Positions 1 to 11,936 of a DNA stretch of 64,000 bases are shown in pieces (the stretch's first letter is position 1; each line of letters opens with the position of its first letter). The position numbers and the translations under genes are program-made. The stretch covers positions 130,040,391-130,104,390 of the forward strand of contig CM043947.1 of assembly GCA_014529385.2 (NCBI GenBank), written 5' to 3'. The stretch comes from Adiantum capillus-veneris. Taxonomy: Eukaryota > Streptophyta > Polypodiopsida > Polypodiales > Pteridaceae. The notes beneath the pieces are model-generated. The model made no database searches, was not told the origin of the DNA, and worked only from the letters and a program-made list of their open reading frames with translations.

Positions 1-440
1 CTTCTAGGTATAACCTTTAGTCAGCCCTTGAACATGAAATACTTGGCTCTCGTGATTAAACAACTTAATTGACCAGAGAAAATTAAGAAGCTTACCCATG
101 GTATTAATAGTCGATATTTAGTGCCTTTCGATCGTTAAATTAGCGACCCCAAACTTGTTTAATTTTTTACCTTTACAGCTGTTTATGTGTTTGATTATAT
201 TGCAATTTAATGTTTATTGCTGACAAATGGTTTAAAATTCTGTTACTAATCAAATTGTCTACCTACAATTGCATATGCTTTTTAATTGCTTATGAGAATG
301 CAATCACTGTGCCAATGTTGTTTGATTTTGTAGTGACTGAAGAAGGCTAAGGACATTCATCTCAAATGATCTTCCACCTCAACAAACGAGCTTCAACTCA
401 ATAGCTTCCGAGGACAGAATCTACATCACGAAGGGGGGCA
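1..440 (+). mobile_element. 3' end of an LTR retrotransposon (polypurine tract)
   Basis: No intact ORF is visible. The last 80 bases read as a short degraded coding end, followed by a purine-rich stretch at 430-439 (GAAGGGGGGC) directly upstream of TGTTAACC at 441. A polypurine tract next to TGTT is the usual junction between the internal region and the 3' LTR. The rest of the internal region lies outside the window, so the superfamily cannot be told. Moderate to low confidence. Confidence 0.45.
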
Positions 441-748
441 TGTTAACCCTCACGTCTCACAGACACCATATCACCTACGACGGACGTTGTATTATTTACT
501 TGGTAGAGTCAGGTACCGGGCTTGTCGGTCCAATAGGAAAAGGGTAAGAGTGATCGCCGATGAGAGGCGCACTCTAACTGGAACATTCAAGGGATTAGTT
601 GGCTAAGCATGGGCACCCAAGTGTGAATGGGGTGAGCTCATATAAAAGTCAACTAAACCTAAAATTCACTCATTCTCTCATTTGTGCAATTGAAGAGTGC
701 TCTTGCTCCATATCCATCTTCTTCTTCTTCATCTCCTTGTGTGTATGT

Positions 749-841
<93 letters not shown>

Positions 842-1066
842 GCGGCGGCACGACGGCGGCGAGGCGGTTGAGAGCGGCGTAGCGGTGTCTCCCTCTTCTT
901 TGCGAAGAGGAATCCTCCACGAAGCAAGCATAGAGCGGTGAGTGACACACCATCGTCATCTTTGAGCTTACTAGTTTAGGCTTGTTGTGTGCTTGGAGCC
1001 ATTTGTGGCTCGCACGCGGTGTATTGGCAAGTTCCTTGCATTGACATGTGTGACATACCCGCACAT
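441..1066 (+). mobile_element. Putative 3' LTR with TATA box
   Basis: It begins TGTTAACC just after a polypurine tract. A TATA box (TATAAAAG) lies at 641-648, roughly 200 bases in, as expected for a U3 promoter, followed by a CT-rich stretch and a long (GA)n tract. The right edge is uncertain: several CA dinucleotides near 1050-1075 could be the end, and no second LTR is in the window for comparison. The left end is seen directly; the right end is a guess. Confidence 0.4.
753..838. repeat. (GA)43 microsatellite
   Basis: Uninterrupted GA dinucleotides about 86 bases long lie inside the putative LTR downstream of its TATA box. All ORFs across it are Arg-Glu, Ser-Leu or similar dipeptide readings and are not genes. 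Confidence 0.95.
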
Positions 1067-1750
1067 TATATCACAAAGAAGTAGTCAAGCAACACTCATG
1101 GAGATATTTTGTATAAGAAACCTCCATATGAGAGTACTCAAAACAAGAATCTAAGGGTAGTAACTACACCATATCTAAGGCCTTGTTTTTGCCCTTCTCC
1201 TTGTCTTTACCGTCTTGGGATTTCCCTTGCAAAAAATCCTTCTTTTCATGTTTTCCAAGACAATTGAATCAGAGCTTCCTTTTCTTAGCTCTCTCAAAAT
1301 CTTTGTTTGAGAGAGATCCTCAAGTTCCCTTGGATTTCTTGGAGGACTATGCTGGTGTAGTGAATGCCATTCTTTTCTAACCAAATGTAGTGAATGTTCT
1401 TTTTATACCAAATGTAAGTGACTGTGCAAAAGATGATGCAAACATCTTGTTCTTATTTTTTACATGTTTCATGCACATGATATCATCATGTATTTGTACA
1501 TGATGAATACTTTCAATTAAGAGTTTTGGTGGTGGGTTTTAACCTTGGATTCATACTCAAGATCTAACCCATGAATAAGACCGTGCACCTTGTGAAACTC
1601 GTTGATTTCCTCTAGCTTCATAATGATTTCTGTATAATTGGGGATATATACGAGGTGAGCGTGAGATTTTCCATCAAACACTTATCCCAAGTCTCCCAAT
1701 TCAAATCTTGTCTATTCTATGGAAGAAACTGCTTCTACAGAAGGTGGGTT

Positions 1751-1824
1751 GAAAGGCTACCCACATGGTCAACTTATCATGTGCCTTGAAAGGCTACCTA
1801 CATGGTCAGCTTATCATGTGCCTT
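1751..1824. repeat. 37-base tandem duplication
   Basis: Two adjacent copies (1751-1787 and 1788-1824) begin GAAAGGCTACC and end GTGCCTT, with only two differences between them. A recent local slippage or unequal-exchange duplication is likely. Confidence 0.85.
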
Positions 1825-4108
1825 GAGACTCATCCACCGCTTATAGGCCTTGCCCTTGAGTGATAGACTAGTCATAAATTTCAATCAAAGTATGTGTGCG
1901 CTACGTTGAAGAATTTTGCCATCAAGAAGAACACACTTCAATAAACCTTAAAGTAAAGGTTGACGAGCTTCAAATTTCTACCACCATTTTCCAAAATCCA
2001 CCTTAGAGAAGTTTCCATGAACAATTGCAATCCATTGTCTACACTTAACAAGGCTTCACATATCTTATCATGAAGATCAATCAAAGCATGTGTGTGTAAA
2101 TGCACCATGCCATGCTTCTGCCCCAATGAAGAGTGTTCAATGTTGTGGACTTTAGGTTGTCTTAACAAGTAGAAGACATAGTGTTTCCTCTTTTTCTCCT
2201 CTCTTATTCATCTTAAGCATTTTGGTAGTATTCTTGACTTGTGTTTTGAAGGTTGAAATAAAACCATATTAAGCAGACATATGTAAGTGATATTTTCTTA
2301 ATTACAAGAACTAGACTTGAAAAATGAGAAAATTTGGAAGAAGTATTTTGATGAATAACACCTCCAAGAGATCGACTAGAAGATTAAAGAGGATAGGAGG
2401 GTATTTTCACTTTGTTTACACCCTAGCATACATATCATTAGTATCTTTGTCAAGAGTAGCCAAAATTTTGACCCAATCATTAAGGAAAGCATATGTAGGA
2501 TAGATGACTTTTTGTTAGCTGGTGCTAGGATAGAATCATAGATAAGTTGTGATGCATCCAAGTTGCTTATACATCGAAGGACTAGGGAGATAGACAGAGA
2601 AAGAGGTTCTGAAGCCAACTCAAGACCTTGGGAAAAGGATAAGGCCTGTAAAAAATGTTTGAAAGTTTAGGATATGTTTACTTTGGATAAGAGATCACTT
2701 TACTTTTTGTTTTTCTAGTAAGAAACGGTCTAGTTCTAGATGGCTGGGCTTTTTTAGGGGGGTAATCACTTAAGAATTGTCTAATTGTTTTATAGTCTTT
2801 GCATGTTTCAATGGGTCATGTATGAATCTCATGGGAGAAGTCATCTTGTCATTAATAAGTACCTAAAATACCAATCAAAGCCAATGTAAGTAAGCATGGA
2901 TTGACGTGAAAAACTAAAATCGACAAAGTACAAAGACTATGATAGTCATGAGGAGGAATCTAGAACTATAGTCTAAGATCAACACCCTAACACCAGTCAA
3001 CCTAAATCGAAATTATAGACAGTGGGAGAATAAATTTCCCCAAGAGGCTCTATTTGTCTAATAAATTTCTAAAGCCAACATCCCGGTCTTCCAAAAATCT
3101 AAGAGAACCTTGTGTTTAGGACGACGTGTATGTTACTATTTTCAAACTAATACTTATATACAAAAGAACATAATAGTGCAAAACACAAATGGATTTAGAC
3201 AAGGGACTAGCATTAACACAAATACAACTTAGTCTTTGATTCTTTTTTTCACATTAAAGTAAGAATGAGGTATCATTCAAGTGTTTTTGTACGAAGGATA
3301 ATGAGGACTAATTGATTCAAAGAGTGAAAGAGGATAGGTCAATCAATGAGGGACATCAACTAAGCCAAAAAGATCCTAAGTAAAGATAGAGTCCTCACCA
3401 GCAACCATGTAAACAAGACAATAGATTTGTTAGTGTTGAATACGTATTATAGGTGTCAATGTATTCTATCAGTTGTTATCCATGTCCTACTTATACCTTT
3501 TTAAACTTATACCTACTTAAAACCTTTTTAAACTTATACCTACTTTTTAAACTTATACCTACTTATACGTAATTGCGGGTATCATCCTTAAAACCATGAA
3601 GATGTTATTTGTCTTTTTGTACTTAAAAATCCATTGCCCTTCCATTTAAGTGTAAGGTGTGTTTCTTTTTTTCTTTTTTTAGTTTGTTTTAACTTGTGAT
3701 CATAAGGTAATCACTTCCTTAAGATCCAAGTGAGATTATAGGTTATAAATAAGGTTAATAATTATCCCAATTTTTTAAGAATTCATACATATTTATTAAG
3801 ATAAATTTTTGATGAGAAGGTCATCACCCCTTATGATCCAAGTGTCTTAATGACAATTTTGTCCCATAGAATTTGTGTTTATCTAGTTTTCCAAGATTTA
3901 TATTTACAAGATGTATCACAATTATGATCTCTCAAAACATAGTGCTAGCAAGGTAATTTGTGATTTTGAGTACTCAATAACCACCAAAGTCAATCTTTTT
4001 ATTTAGGTAGACAAGAGAAATTCTTCTTTCAAAAATCGAATTAGAAGTAATCCGACTACCTTCACATATTTTGCACTCGGCTTTGCAATTTGATAAAAAA
4101 AGACAGGG

Positions 4109-4239
4109 TTTCAATCATTTTTTGAGTATTTGTACAAACCAATAAGAATTTGTAATTGATTTTTTTCAATCATTTTTTTGAGTATTTTTTTAGTATTTTT
4201 TTAGTATTTGTACAAACCAATAAGAATTTGTAATTGATT
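4109..4239. repeat. Tandem duplication around an AT-rich block
   Basis: A block starting TTTCAATCATTTTTT and ending AATTTGTAATTGAT occurs twice. The second copy is enlarged by repeated TTTTTTTAGTA units. No coding potential was seen. Confidence 0.75.
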
Positions 4240-5573
4240 ATTTTTAGAATGTAGTTTAAGAATCATTCCTAATCCTAACAAGAAAAAAAAAACCAGCTAA
4301 GCCAAAAAAACATATGTTATAGTGATATGAGAAACCTTTCAATAAGAGCAATAAGTATAATAAAAATATTGAATTGACCATAGCTTAAACTTTAGGGCCT
4401 CATTCACAACTATTTATGGTAATCACCCATTAGGTTTAGGTTTTCTAGGGCTACTATCCCAAACCTAGGGAAAATTCATGCCAAAAAAATCCAACAAAGA
4501 ATTTGGCATATTACCATAGCTTCATGCCCACAAAGAGAGAAATAATTCGGCTATAACAAGTAAGGAGACATGTATTCTCCCACAAGTTTAAGGCAAAAAG
4601 TATTGGATTATCTAAAAGTAACCAAAAATAAACCAGAGGAGTGTACTGCATTGATTTTTTTATTATCAAAAAACTTGCATGGTTAAGCACTGACCTGAGA
4701 AGCAGAACCCTGCTTGACTAACTCCATGATGCAAAGATTTTAACAATGCTAACCAACAGTATGCTCGACAAGCACTCAAAACTCTCTTTCCCAAACAAAA
4801 ACAACACAAGCAAGGCTAAGTGAGGGGAAGAGCTTCCCTCAACTTAAAATAGGGGAGCCTCCAAGTGCAGACAGAAAGAGACCCCCGCAAAGTATGCTGA
4901 CGAGACTGATGCAGAGACCAAGAAGACAGGCCATGGTATGCTCATGTACTGCACACAAGACGATGTATGGCAATGGTGGAAGAGTGAGGGTAAGAGAGAG
5001 TACGCAAGAGAGAGCACCGAGGAAAAAGGGTTTGCCATAGGGCATCGAGGGTAGGGATGGGTTGATGATAGTCACGATTGGAATAAGAGTCCTCATAAAA
5101 GGCCACATACAAATATGTACCAGGGTAATAACCCCTTTTGAAAAACATCCTAGGGATGGTTCCCTTGAACACAATCTCCTTGGAGTTCATTAGGGTAGAG
5201 TTCCATACAAGTTTAAACCTGAAGGTAATACCAAGGCTAAGTAGGTTAGAGTGTATGTGGGTTATCTTACCACTGTATGGATTTCCAGTCAATCTAGGCT
5301 AGGGAGGTCCTATCTGGGTTATAGTTTAAATCCATATATAGAGGGTTTTTAAGTTTTTTTTTTGGCATGGTCACGTTTATAATTTGAGCCACAAGTTTTC
5401 AAGTGTAAAAGCAGTAGATATACCCTAGGTGACATGTCTGTGTGTGTGAGTGTGTGTTTATTACTAGTAACTATCCAAGGTAATCACCCACCAGATAATA
5501 CAACTACCAACTATATCAATGGTTTAATTATAGGTGTGTGTAACATGATGTAGCAATCAAAGTCATAGGCAGT

Positions 5574-5689
<116 letters not shown>

Positions 5690-5938
5690 GGAAAGATGAG
5701 AGATAAGGGAGGGGGATTGAGATAGTGATGTGTAGCTCGATTTCATGAATTGGTACAGACTTGTGGATATTCTATTAAATTTTTATAAGAGGTGCACACA
5801 ACTAGATAGACTAACATAAGAGGAATAAATATAATCATAGATATAGAAAAAAAGAGTAGAAAAAAGGTCTGTAAAAAGGAAAAACAAGAAAGAGGTAGGG
5901 AGCCAAGATTAAGAAGAGAGCTATTCAAGAGAGATTTC

Positions 5939-6780
5939 TTGGAAACTTGTTTGGAAATTTTCACTAGATTCAATAAATGGTTAAATATCCAAAAAAAACT
6001 CCCTCTAATGCTCGCTCCAGAAGCTCGCTCTATACCTCAATTCTATATTCACAAGATCTTACAGTGTTTCAAGGGGAAGGCAATGAGTAACCAACAATCG
6101 TTATATTTGAAATCAAGCAAGGAAAATTCTCCAAAGTCAAATGCTGAGAGAGAAAAAATGGAAAGTGTGCCATATGATTCGATTGAAGATAGTCTCATGT
6201 ATGAGAGAATAGCTACAAGGCTAGACATTGCATTTGCAATAAGAGTGGTTACTCTATATATGGCTAATCCTAGCAAGCAACATTGGATAGGAGTGAGACA
6301 CATCCTCATGTACTTGAAGGCTGCAACAAGTAAGTGCTTATGCTTTGGTATAGAGATACATCTATTGTTGCTGGTTACCTGGATGCAAATTATGCAGGCT
6401 GCAAGGACAAAAGGAGCTCTACTTTTGGCTACATATATATATTTTCAAGAGGAGCCATTTCTTAGAGGACATCTCTCCAAGATTGTATGCCTTCTTCCAC
6501 TACAGAGAATAATTATGTTGCAACATCACGTGATAGCAAGGAAGCTACACGGTTTTCAAGTCTAGTGGAAGACTTAGACATCCAGTTAGCTCTAGTTTTG
6601 CATTGTGATAGTCTGCTTTTGCAAGGAATCTTGTGTTTTACTCCAAGTCAAAGCACATTGAGGTGAGGTATTGTTTCATTTGGGATGGGTTGACCAATAA
6701 GAAGTTGGAGCTTATCAAGGCACACATTGATGACAAATCAGTGGTGGATGCTCTTACGAAGATCCTAGCTACAGAGTGAT
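5939..6780 (+). pseudogene. Ty1/copia pol fragment (end of RT plus RNase H)
   Basis: From about 6135 the frame reads as the link between reverse transcriptase and RNase H of plant copia elements. A motif ending SLMYERIATRLDIAFAI is followed by a YMANPSKQHW stretch and then LMYLKAATSKCLCFG, which fit the family's conserved 'SLMYA-TRPDIA', 'MSNPGKEHW' and 'LRYLKGT' blocks. Downstream, to about 6780, shifted frames still show RNase H remnants: the region of the second catalytic Glu, a 'SKHIEVRYCFI'-like block and an 'ADALTKILA'-like block. Several frameshifts and stops make it non-functional. No gag, integrase or polymerase core is present upstream, so this is a 5'-truncated copy. It is followed after about 60 bases by a putative LTR. 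The first 60 codons, before the copia motif, show no recognised domain. Confidence 0.8.
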
Positions 6781-6840
6781 TTGCACAATGTGCATCAAGT
6801 TAATGAGTGTAGGGTGAGCAAAATTGTACAAGGGTGAAGT

Positions 6841-7177
6841 TGTTATGCTTCACTATTGTACATAATAACTTTATTCATAGCCACTTATGGCCACATTGGC
6901 CTTTAAGTGGGAGACTTTTGGGGTAAAGGGCCCATAGTGGCCACTCATGACTAACTCCCTACTCCACTATTACTGACCATTAATTATTTGTATTCTCATT
7001 CACATATAATGCAATAAGGGACACACACCCACTTCCAATAGTGTGGTTCTACCCCTCCTCCGTCTCTTTCCTCTTCCCTCTCTGCACATCACGCATGCAT
7101 CATGCACCACATGAACCTTGATTTTATGCATGCTTGATAGTTACTTTTAGAGGGAGAAATGACCATCCTTCTCAACA
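6841..7177 (+). mobile_element. Putative copia LTR, 337 bp
   Basis: It starts TGTTATGC about 60 bases after the RNase H remnant, with a short purine-rich stretch (AGGGTGAAG) immediately upstream, and a candidate end CTCAACA lies at 7171-7177. TGTT...AACA ends and short length fit a copia 3' LTR. There is no second LTR in the window, so the right edge is inferred from the terminal bases only. Confidence 0.45.
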
Positions 7178-9305
7178 TATCATTGTCTGAATGCTCTTAA
7201 TAGTAGCACCGGATTGTGATTTTTTTTTTATATTAGCTCCTCGGGTCTAGCTCATTGAACTTATTATTTGTTGGTTTCACAACAATTCCCAAAACATTTA
7301 GCTCAAATTGATAGTGCCAACTTAGATCATGGCTACCATGGCATATAATATCATCAAGGATTTCTCCACAACTTGAGAATGAATACAACCAATCAATCCA
7401 TTACACATTTATCACTAGCTTTTTTAGTACAATCAGCATTCTACAAGGTATTACTTAGATATGTGTACCTACAATTATTCAAGTGGAGACACATATTCTT
7501 CCTTTGAAGTAATTCTCCATGCTGAAAAAATTGTCAAGTATCTTTGATGATTTATAATAACCAACCATTGATACAAACGTAATCATAGAAGCCGTGAGCT
7601 TTATCTATCAGAATCATTCCAACACCTTGCAAAGTTCTTTCAATACCTAACACTTTATTCAAAATGTTGTTAGATAAGGCCTCATATTCTATGGAGATGA
7701 ACCCTTGTTCCATGAATTCTCTTAATTAATTTGAACTCCACTTTTTTATGTTGCATGTATGAGCCAAAAGGCTAGATATGTAAAAGCTATTTTTAATAAA
7801 AAAACTCACTTTCTTGGATCATTATCTTTACAAGTCTCATGGCTTTGGTCTTCTTCTTCTCTCTTGTCTACATGCTCTCAAAAGATTCTTCATCAGCTAA
7901 TTTTTTTCATAATAAATGTGTGGCACAACTGTATGGACTTTTGGGACTCCTCTGCAATAAAGGTACCATGATGCTTAGCTACATTTAATGGCCATCTACC
8001 ACTTCTCCAAAATGTCCACAATGTTACACTAGATACATCTTTCACAACACAAGCTATCATCTCATTAGATGCTCTCTTAAAATTTGTTCTAATGAGTATT
8101 CAATGCCATCATAAACAAGGTTAAATATCAAAATTGTACAAAATTTAGTATAATGTCCAAAGTGCTGATTCTATTATTTGCCTTTGATAGAACTTTGTTG
8201 CATTGGTACTTCATTTTTTGTCATTTTAAAACTCTTATTTCATCAAGGATCCTGGTATACATCTCTTGCTTCGTGGAGATTGTACCAGGTATCTACTATA
8301 TGTATATGCATGCCTTGGGATTTGCAATCCTATCACATGCTTCATGGGGGGATTATTACATCTAGCCTTCCCCCCATCTTTCAAATATACCACTTTGCAT
8401 TTTGCATGGGGATATCTTGTCCATGGCATACACATTTCCATAAGAGTACGTGAATCTCATGTAACCTCTTGTGTATCCTGAAAAACGATAGTTTTTAGGT
8501 AGTTGAAGTTGACACAAATCCATCTAAAAAATCTAATCCAAGCTCACTTGGGTCCAAAAAAAATGAAAATATATGGCATCTGCTACACTTTTTATCCATC
8601 TTCAATTAACTAATATTGGACTGATTATTGAGCTTTTCCCTCCATTAAGCACTACTAGTCTTTGACATAGAATTTGAAGCTGCTCATAATTGGAAAATAT
8701 TTGAAATGCACCGTACTTTTTCTATTCTTTTTGGAATCATGGTTCCACTCGCGACATACTTCATGGTTTCTCTTAGGTTTCAGCCGTAATGAAGTGTAGG
8801 GGAAACTACATAACAAAATGTCTCCTTCACATAGATCTTCTACGTGTGGAGGATACAACATGGTTTTGTGTTGTTCTCAAGCCATATTTTGACCTATGCT
8901 TTGATCTAGTACTAGAAGTTGATCATCTAAAAGGATGTTTGAGAGTTGCCTGAGTTTTCAATTCACTTTGGTCGTTTCTCATTTGGTATCTCACCCCCAA
9001 AAAAGACCATTTTCATGATTTCATCTTGCATTACTAGAGGTTTTCTATCTTGATTGAAAACTAAGATCCCATTGTTCTAACTCTATGAGAAATAGCATTG
9101 AACATCAACCAATCAATTCACACTTTGTCTTTGGAGATTGTGCACCAGAGAAAACGAGTTATTTTTGTGATATGAATATGTCAGTCAAAAAGTAAATTAC
9201 CTATTAATTGTTGTAGTATGATAAAACCTTATTTTTTTCATTTTTATCCATCTTTTTTGCAAGGCTTGTAGTTACTTTCCTTGTTTCTTTCACTATTATC
9301 CATCT
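7178..9305. other. AT-rich stretch without a recognisable gene
   Basis: Only short ORFs (70-90 codons) occur, none with a familiar motif. Composition is like the flanking transposon debris. I see no TIRs, LTRs or RNA genes here. Confidence 0.5.
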
Positions 9306-10273
9306 TTGATTTCTCAATATGTCTCTCAACTTCCTTTATTAACCGTTCAATACAATAAAGATCTTACTCATTTTTCTTCCTCTGTTAATGAACTTGCCAA
9401 TATTCTAAAAAATTGTGTTCTTAATCCTGCTTTCATTAGTACCCCTACTACTCCTATTGTTCCACAAACCGGCGGCCTCTTTTGTAGAGACAGTGCTACT
9501 CTCAAAGGTGTTAATGAATTCCAAAATAATCTAATTACAGATGGTTCCAAAAGTCTCAAAATTTTGCCCTTTCCTATTGGTCAAACAAATTGAAGTGGAA
9601 TATTTTGGTGTGGACCTCAATTGTGGATTCTTCCTAACAAAGCTGTTTTGGAACCTATAGTCAGTGAAACTTGGGTCTATCTTGCCAACCTACTGGAATC
9701 TACAGTTGAGGACTACCGACTCAAGATATTAAAAGGCGAACAATTTTTGGGCAAAGGGACCTCATTAAAGCCCCTTTTACCCTCAACTTTATTGATCAGA
9801 CTAAATGTGCCTTTAATGCTGGCCTTTATATTTGCACAAAAGGAAATATGGAGTTTGCCAAGAGCAGTACTGACTTCTACATAGAATCAATCTGGAATCT
9901 CTATTGTCCTTACTTGAAATGTGCTGGCAAATTCCTCAACCCAAAAGCTTCCTGTGGTTCTAGTATTATGTGGTTTGATCACGCTATTTGATACATTCTC
10001 AACCATTTGGATGCTTGACATTCTTAAGGAACTTAAATCTGATGAGCTTGTAACTTACCTCACCACCTATTCCAACTAAAAAGGTGTCAAAATTACCACT
10101 GGATTACTCAAACCCTGCGTTGAGGATGATGACTCTCTTGCCCTCAAAAGACCTAACTCACTAATAACCCCCAATAGTTCTTTTACATCCTTTTTAACAC
10201 CTGGCACTTCTACTAGCTTTAATAGAGGGAAGTCTTGTAGTTTCACTAGAGGTAGGAGCACCCCTAATCGATA
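9306..10273 (+). pseudogene. Degenerate ORF of unknown family (ORF1 of an RT-bearing element?)
   Basis: Reading through a few frameshifts and stops gives a coherent protein of about 320 residues in three or four pieces. The first is 9306-9593, containing GVNEFQNNLITDG. The second, 9621-9770 with PNKAVLEPIVSETWVYLANL, continues in another frame with CAFNAGLYICTKGNMEF and FYIESIWNLYCPYLKCAGKF to about 9990. The third, 10009-10273, contains ELKSDELVTYLTTYS and ends in a Ser/Thr/Arg-rich tail. Codon-like periodicity across the pieces argues for a former gene. I recognise no domain. Because an RT-like ORF follows on the same strand after about 180 bases, it may be the first ORF of one retroelement; that is inference. 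Alternative: an unrelated decayed host gene. Confidence 0.45.
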
Positions 10274-10456
10274 GCTTTTTGACATGTAACTCATTTTAAT
10301 ATGTAGATAATTTTTGGCCCTTGCGAAAGAAAGACTACTTTCAAAAAATCTTTGGCAGTAGATCATACCTATAGACACTCTTAGATTGGTTTTTGCCCAA
10401 ATCTATCTTTTGTGAAATTTTTAATATACATTTTGGTAACCATAACTTATTGAAAA

Positions 10457-11340
10457 ATGTCATGGCCTATCAAGAATCTTCTTTACGACAATGATTTTTC
10501 ACGGAACAATGACATTCTAGAATATTCTTGTAAAGAATATGATGTTTTTTTTAAAGACTTTGGTGATTTAGTTAAGCATGTTTGCACTTGTAATCTTAGA
10601 GTTATTAATAACCTTATTGTTCAAAATATCATTGGTAAGGGATTGAATCACATTCAAGTGTTTCCAAAAAACCCTTACCTTGCCCTTTTAGCTTTACTTA
10701 GTTGTTTGACTAATCTAGTCAACACTCTCCGACTAGAGAAGACACTCCTACTGGACTTAACCAATCTGGTTAAACAATTTTTTTTTACAAAAAGTTGGTC
10801 TCGTGCCACATAACTGTTTATCTATCAATTGGACTTGGATCACACTAGACATAAGCTTATATTTTCAACAACTTTCACATAATTGGTTTATAATTGGCCT
10901 AGATAAGGCCACTAATTGTCCTACTTTTATATCCAAAAACCTTGCATGGAAGGTTTCTCACTTACGACTTCCTGGGGACAATTTCTCTCTACTTAACCTG
11001 TCTCCTATAATATCACTAGACTAATCACTGGGGACAAGTTCTCTCTACTTAACGTGTCTCCTATAATATCACTAGACTAATCACTCATGACTTACTGGAG
11101 ACAAGTTCTCTCTACTTAACCTGCCTCCTAATAATGTCACTAGACTAATCACTAATCATTGTAGGAATCTTGGCTATTCCCTCGAGGTAGTCAAACTACC
11201 TATATTATTCCCAACCTATAAACACTACATGCATAAATTCCAATGGATTTTGGATGCTTCAAATGGTATCTTTACAAATATTACCGAAGAAATTACTTTA
11301 TGGTGCTCCAGAGCAATGATGCTCCTCGTACCACCTTCTC
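10457..11340 (+). pseudogene. Reverse-transcriptase-like pseudogene, possibly Penelope-like
   Basis: The first ORF (10457-10813) contains HVCTCNLRVINN and IIGKGLNHIQV. A second frame (10803-11024) contains FIIGLDKATNCPTFI followed by VSHLRLPGDNF. A third (about 11110-11340) reads LGYSLEVVKLPILFPTY, then KHYMHKFQWILDASNGIF and TNITEEITLW. The order 'G-L-N-H', 'DKA--P-F', then 'LP--K-HK--FRW--DA' matches my memory of the N-terminal region and first RT motifs of Penelope-like elements. The polymerase core with YxDD and any GIY-YIG endonuclease are absent: the homology stops near 11340. Three tandem copies of a 56-67 base unit interrupt the frame at 10960-11155. Family assignment is tentative; that it is a decayed coding sequence is much more certain. 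Confidence 0.5.
10960..11155. repeat. Three tandem copies of a 56-67 base unit within the RT-like pseudogene
   Basis: Units start near 10972, 11028 and 11095, each with CTGG(G/A)GACAA then TTCTCTCTACTTAAC and ending CACTAGACTAATCA. Translation of one unit gives GDNFSLLNL, part of the RT-like reading frame, so the duplication arose inside former coding sequence and disrupts it. Confidence 0.9.
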
Positions 11341-11837
11341 TGTTGGGGTGATGAGGAAGAAAGAAAGTGATCATCATCCATACCTGCATTAAACACACGA
11401 ACATTAAATCTTAGTGATGAATGGAGAAGAAAATCTGATCAAGTTATAATTTGATTAAACACAATCTAAAGTAAGGGACCTATTATGCAAAAAATGGCCT
11501 TGACAAAAATTTTGCACAAAACAACAAAATTACAAGCGTAATACTGGTTGTAGAGATCATGCTTGGTGTAGTACAACATAGCATGTTCCATATATAGATC
11601 ATGCTTGGTGTAGTACAACATAGTTTGCCATATACACCGCCTAGTTTTCCATATACACCACTTGGATGCAAAAACTTAATGTATACACACTCACACTTTT
11701 TGTGAAAACGGAAGCATGTGTTTTAAACATGCTAAACCCTTCGACACACACATACAATTTTTGAAAACACAAACACATACAAAAGCATTGAAGCATAGAT
11801 ACAAATTGAGACATACATACTTATGTATCACATTAAG

Positions 11838-11839
<2 letters not shown>

Positions 11840-11890
<51 letters not shown>
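11840..11890. repeat. (GA)n microsatellite
   Basis: About 50 bases of GA, 46 bases upstream of a TIR transposon. The surrounding ORFs on both strands are repeat artefacts. Confidence 0.95.
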
Positions 11891-11892
<2 letters not shown>

Positions 11893-11936
11893 ACCAATAG
11901 AGTAAACGTAACATTGATTAGTGCATCTACCATTAA

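Noticed and set aside
599-1064. ORFs of Arg-Glu or Ser-Leu repeats over the GA tract
   Set aside because: They are six-frame readings of a perfect microsatellite and have no independent coding support; the same applies to ORFs over the other GA, CT, CA, GT and AT tracts.
4839-5292. 111-116 codon minus-strand ORFs
   Set aside because: Hydrophobic, low-information translations without domain motifs; the three overlapping frames cannot all be real.
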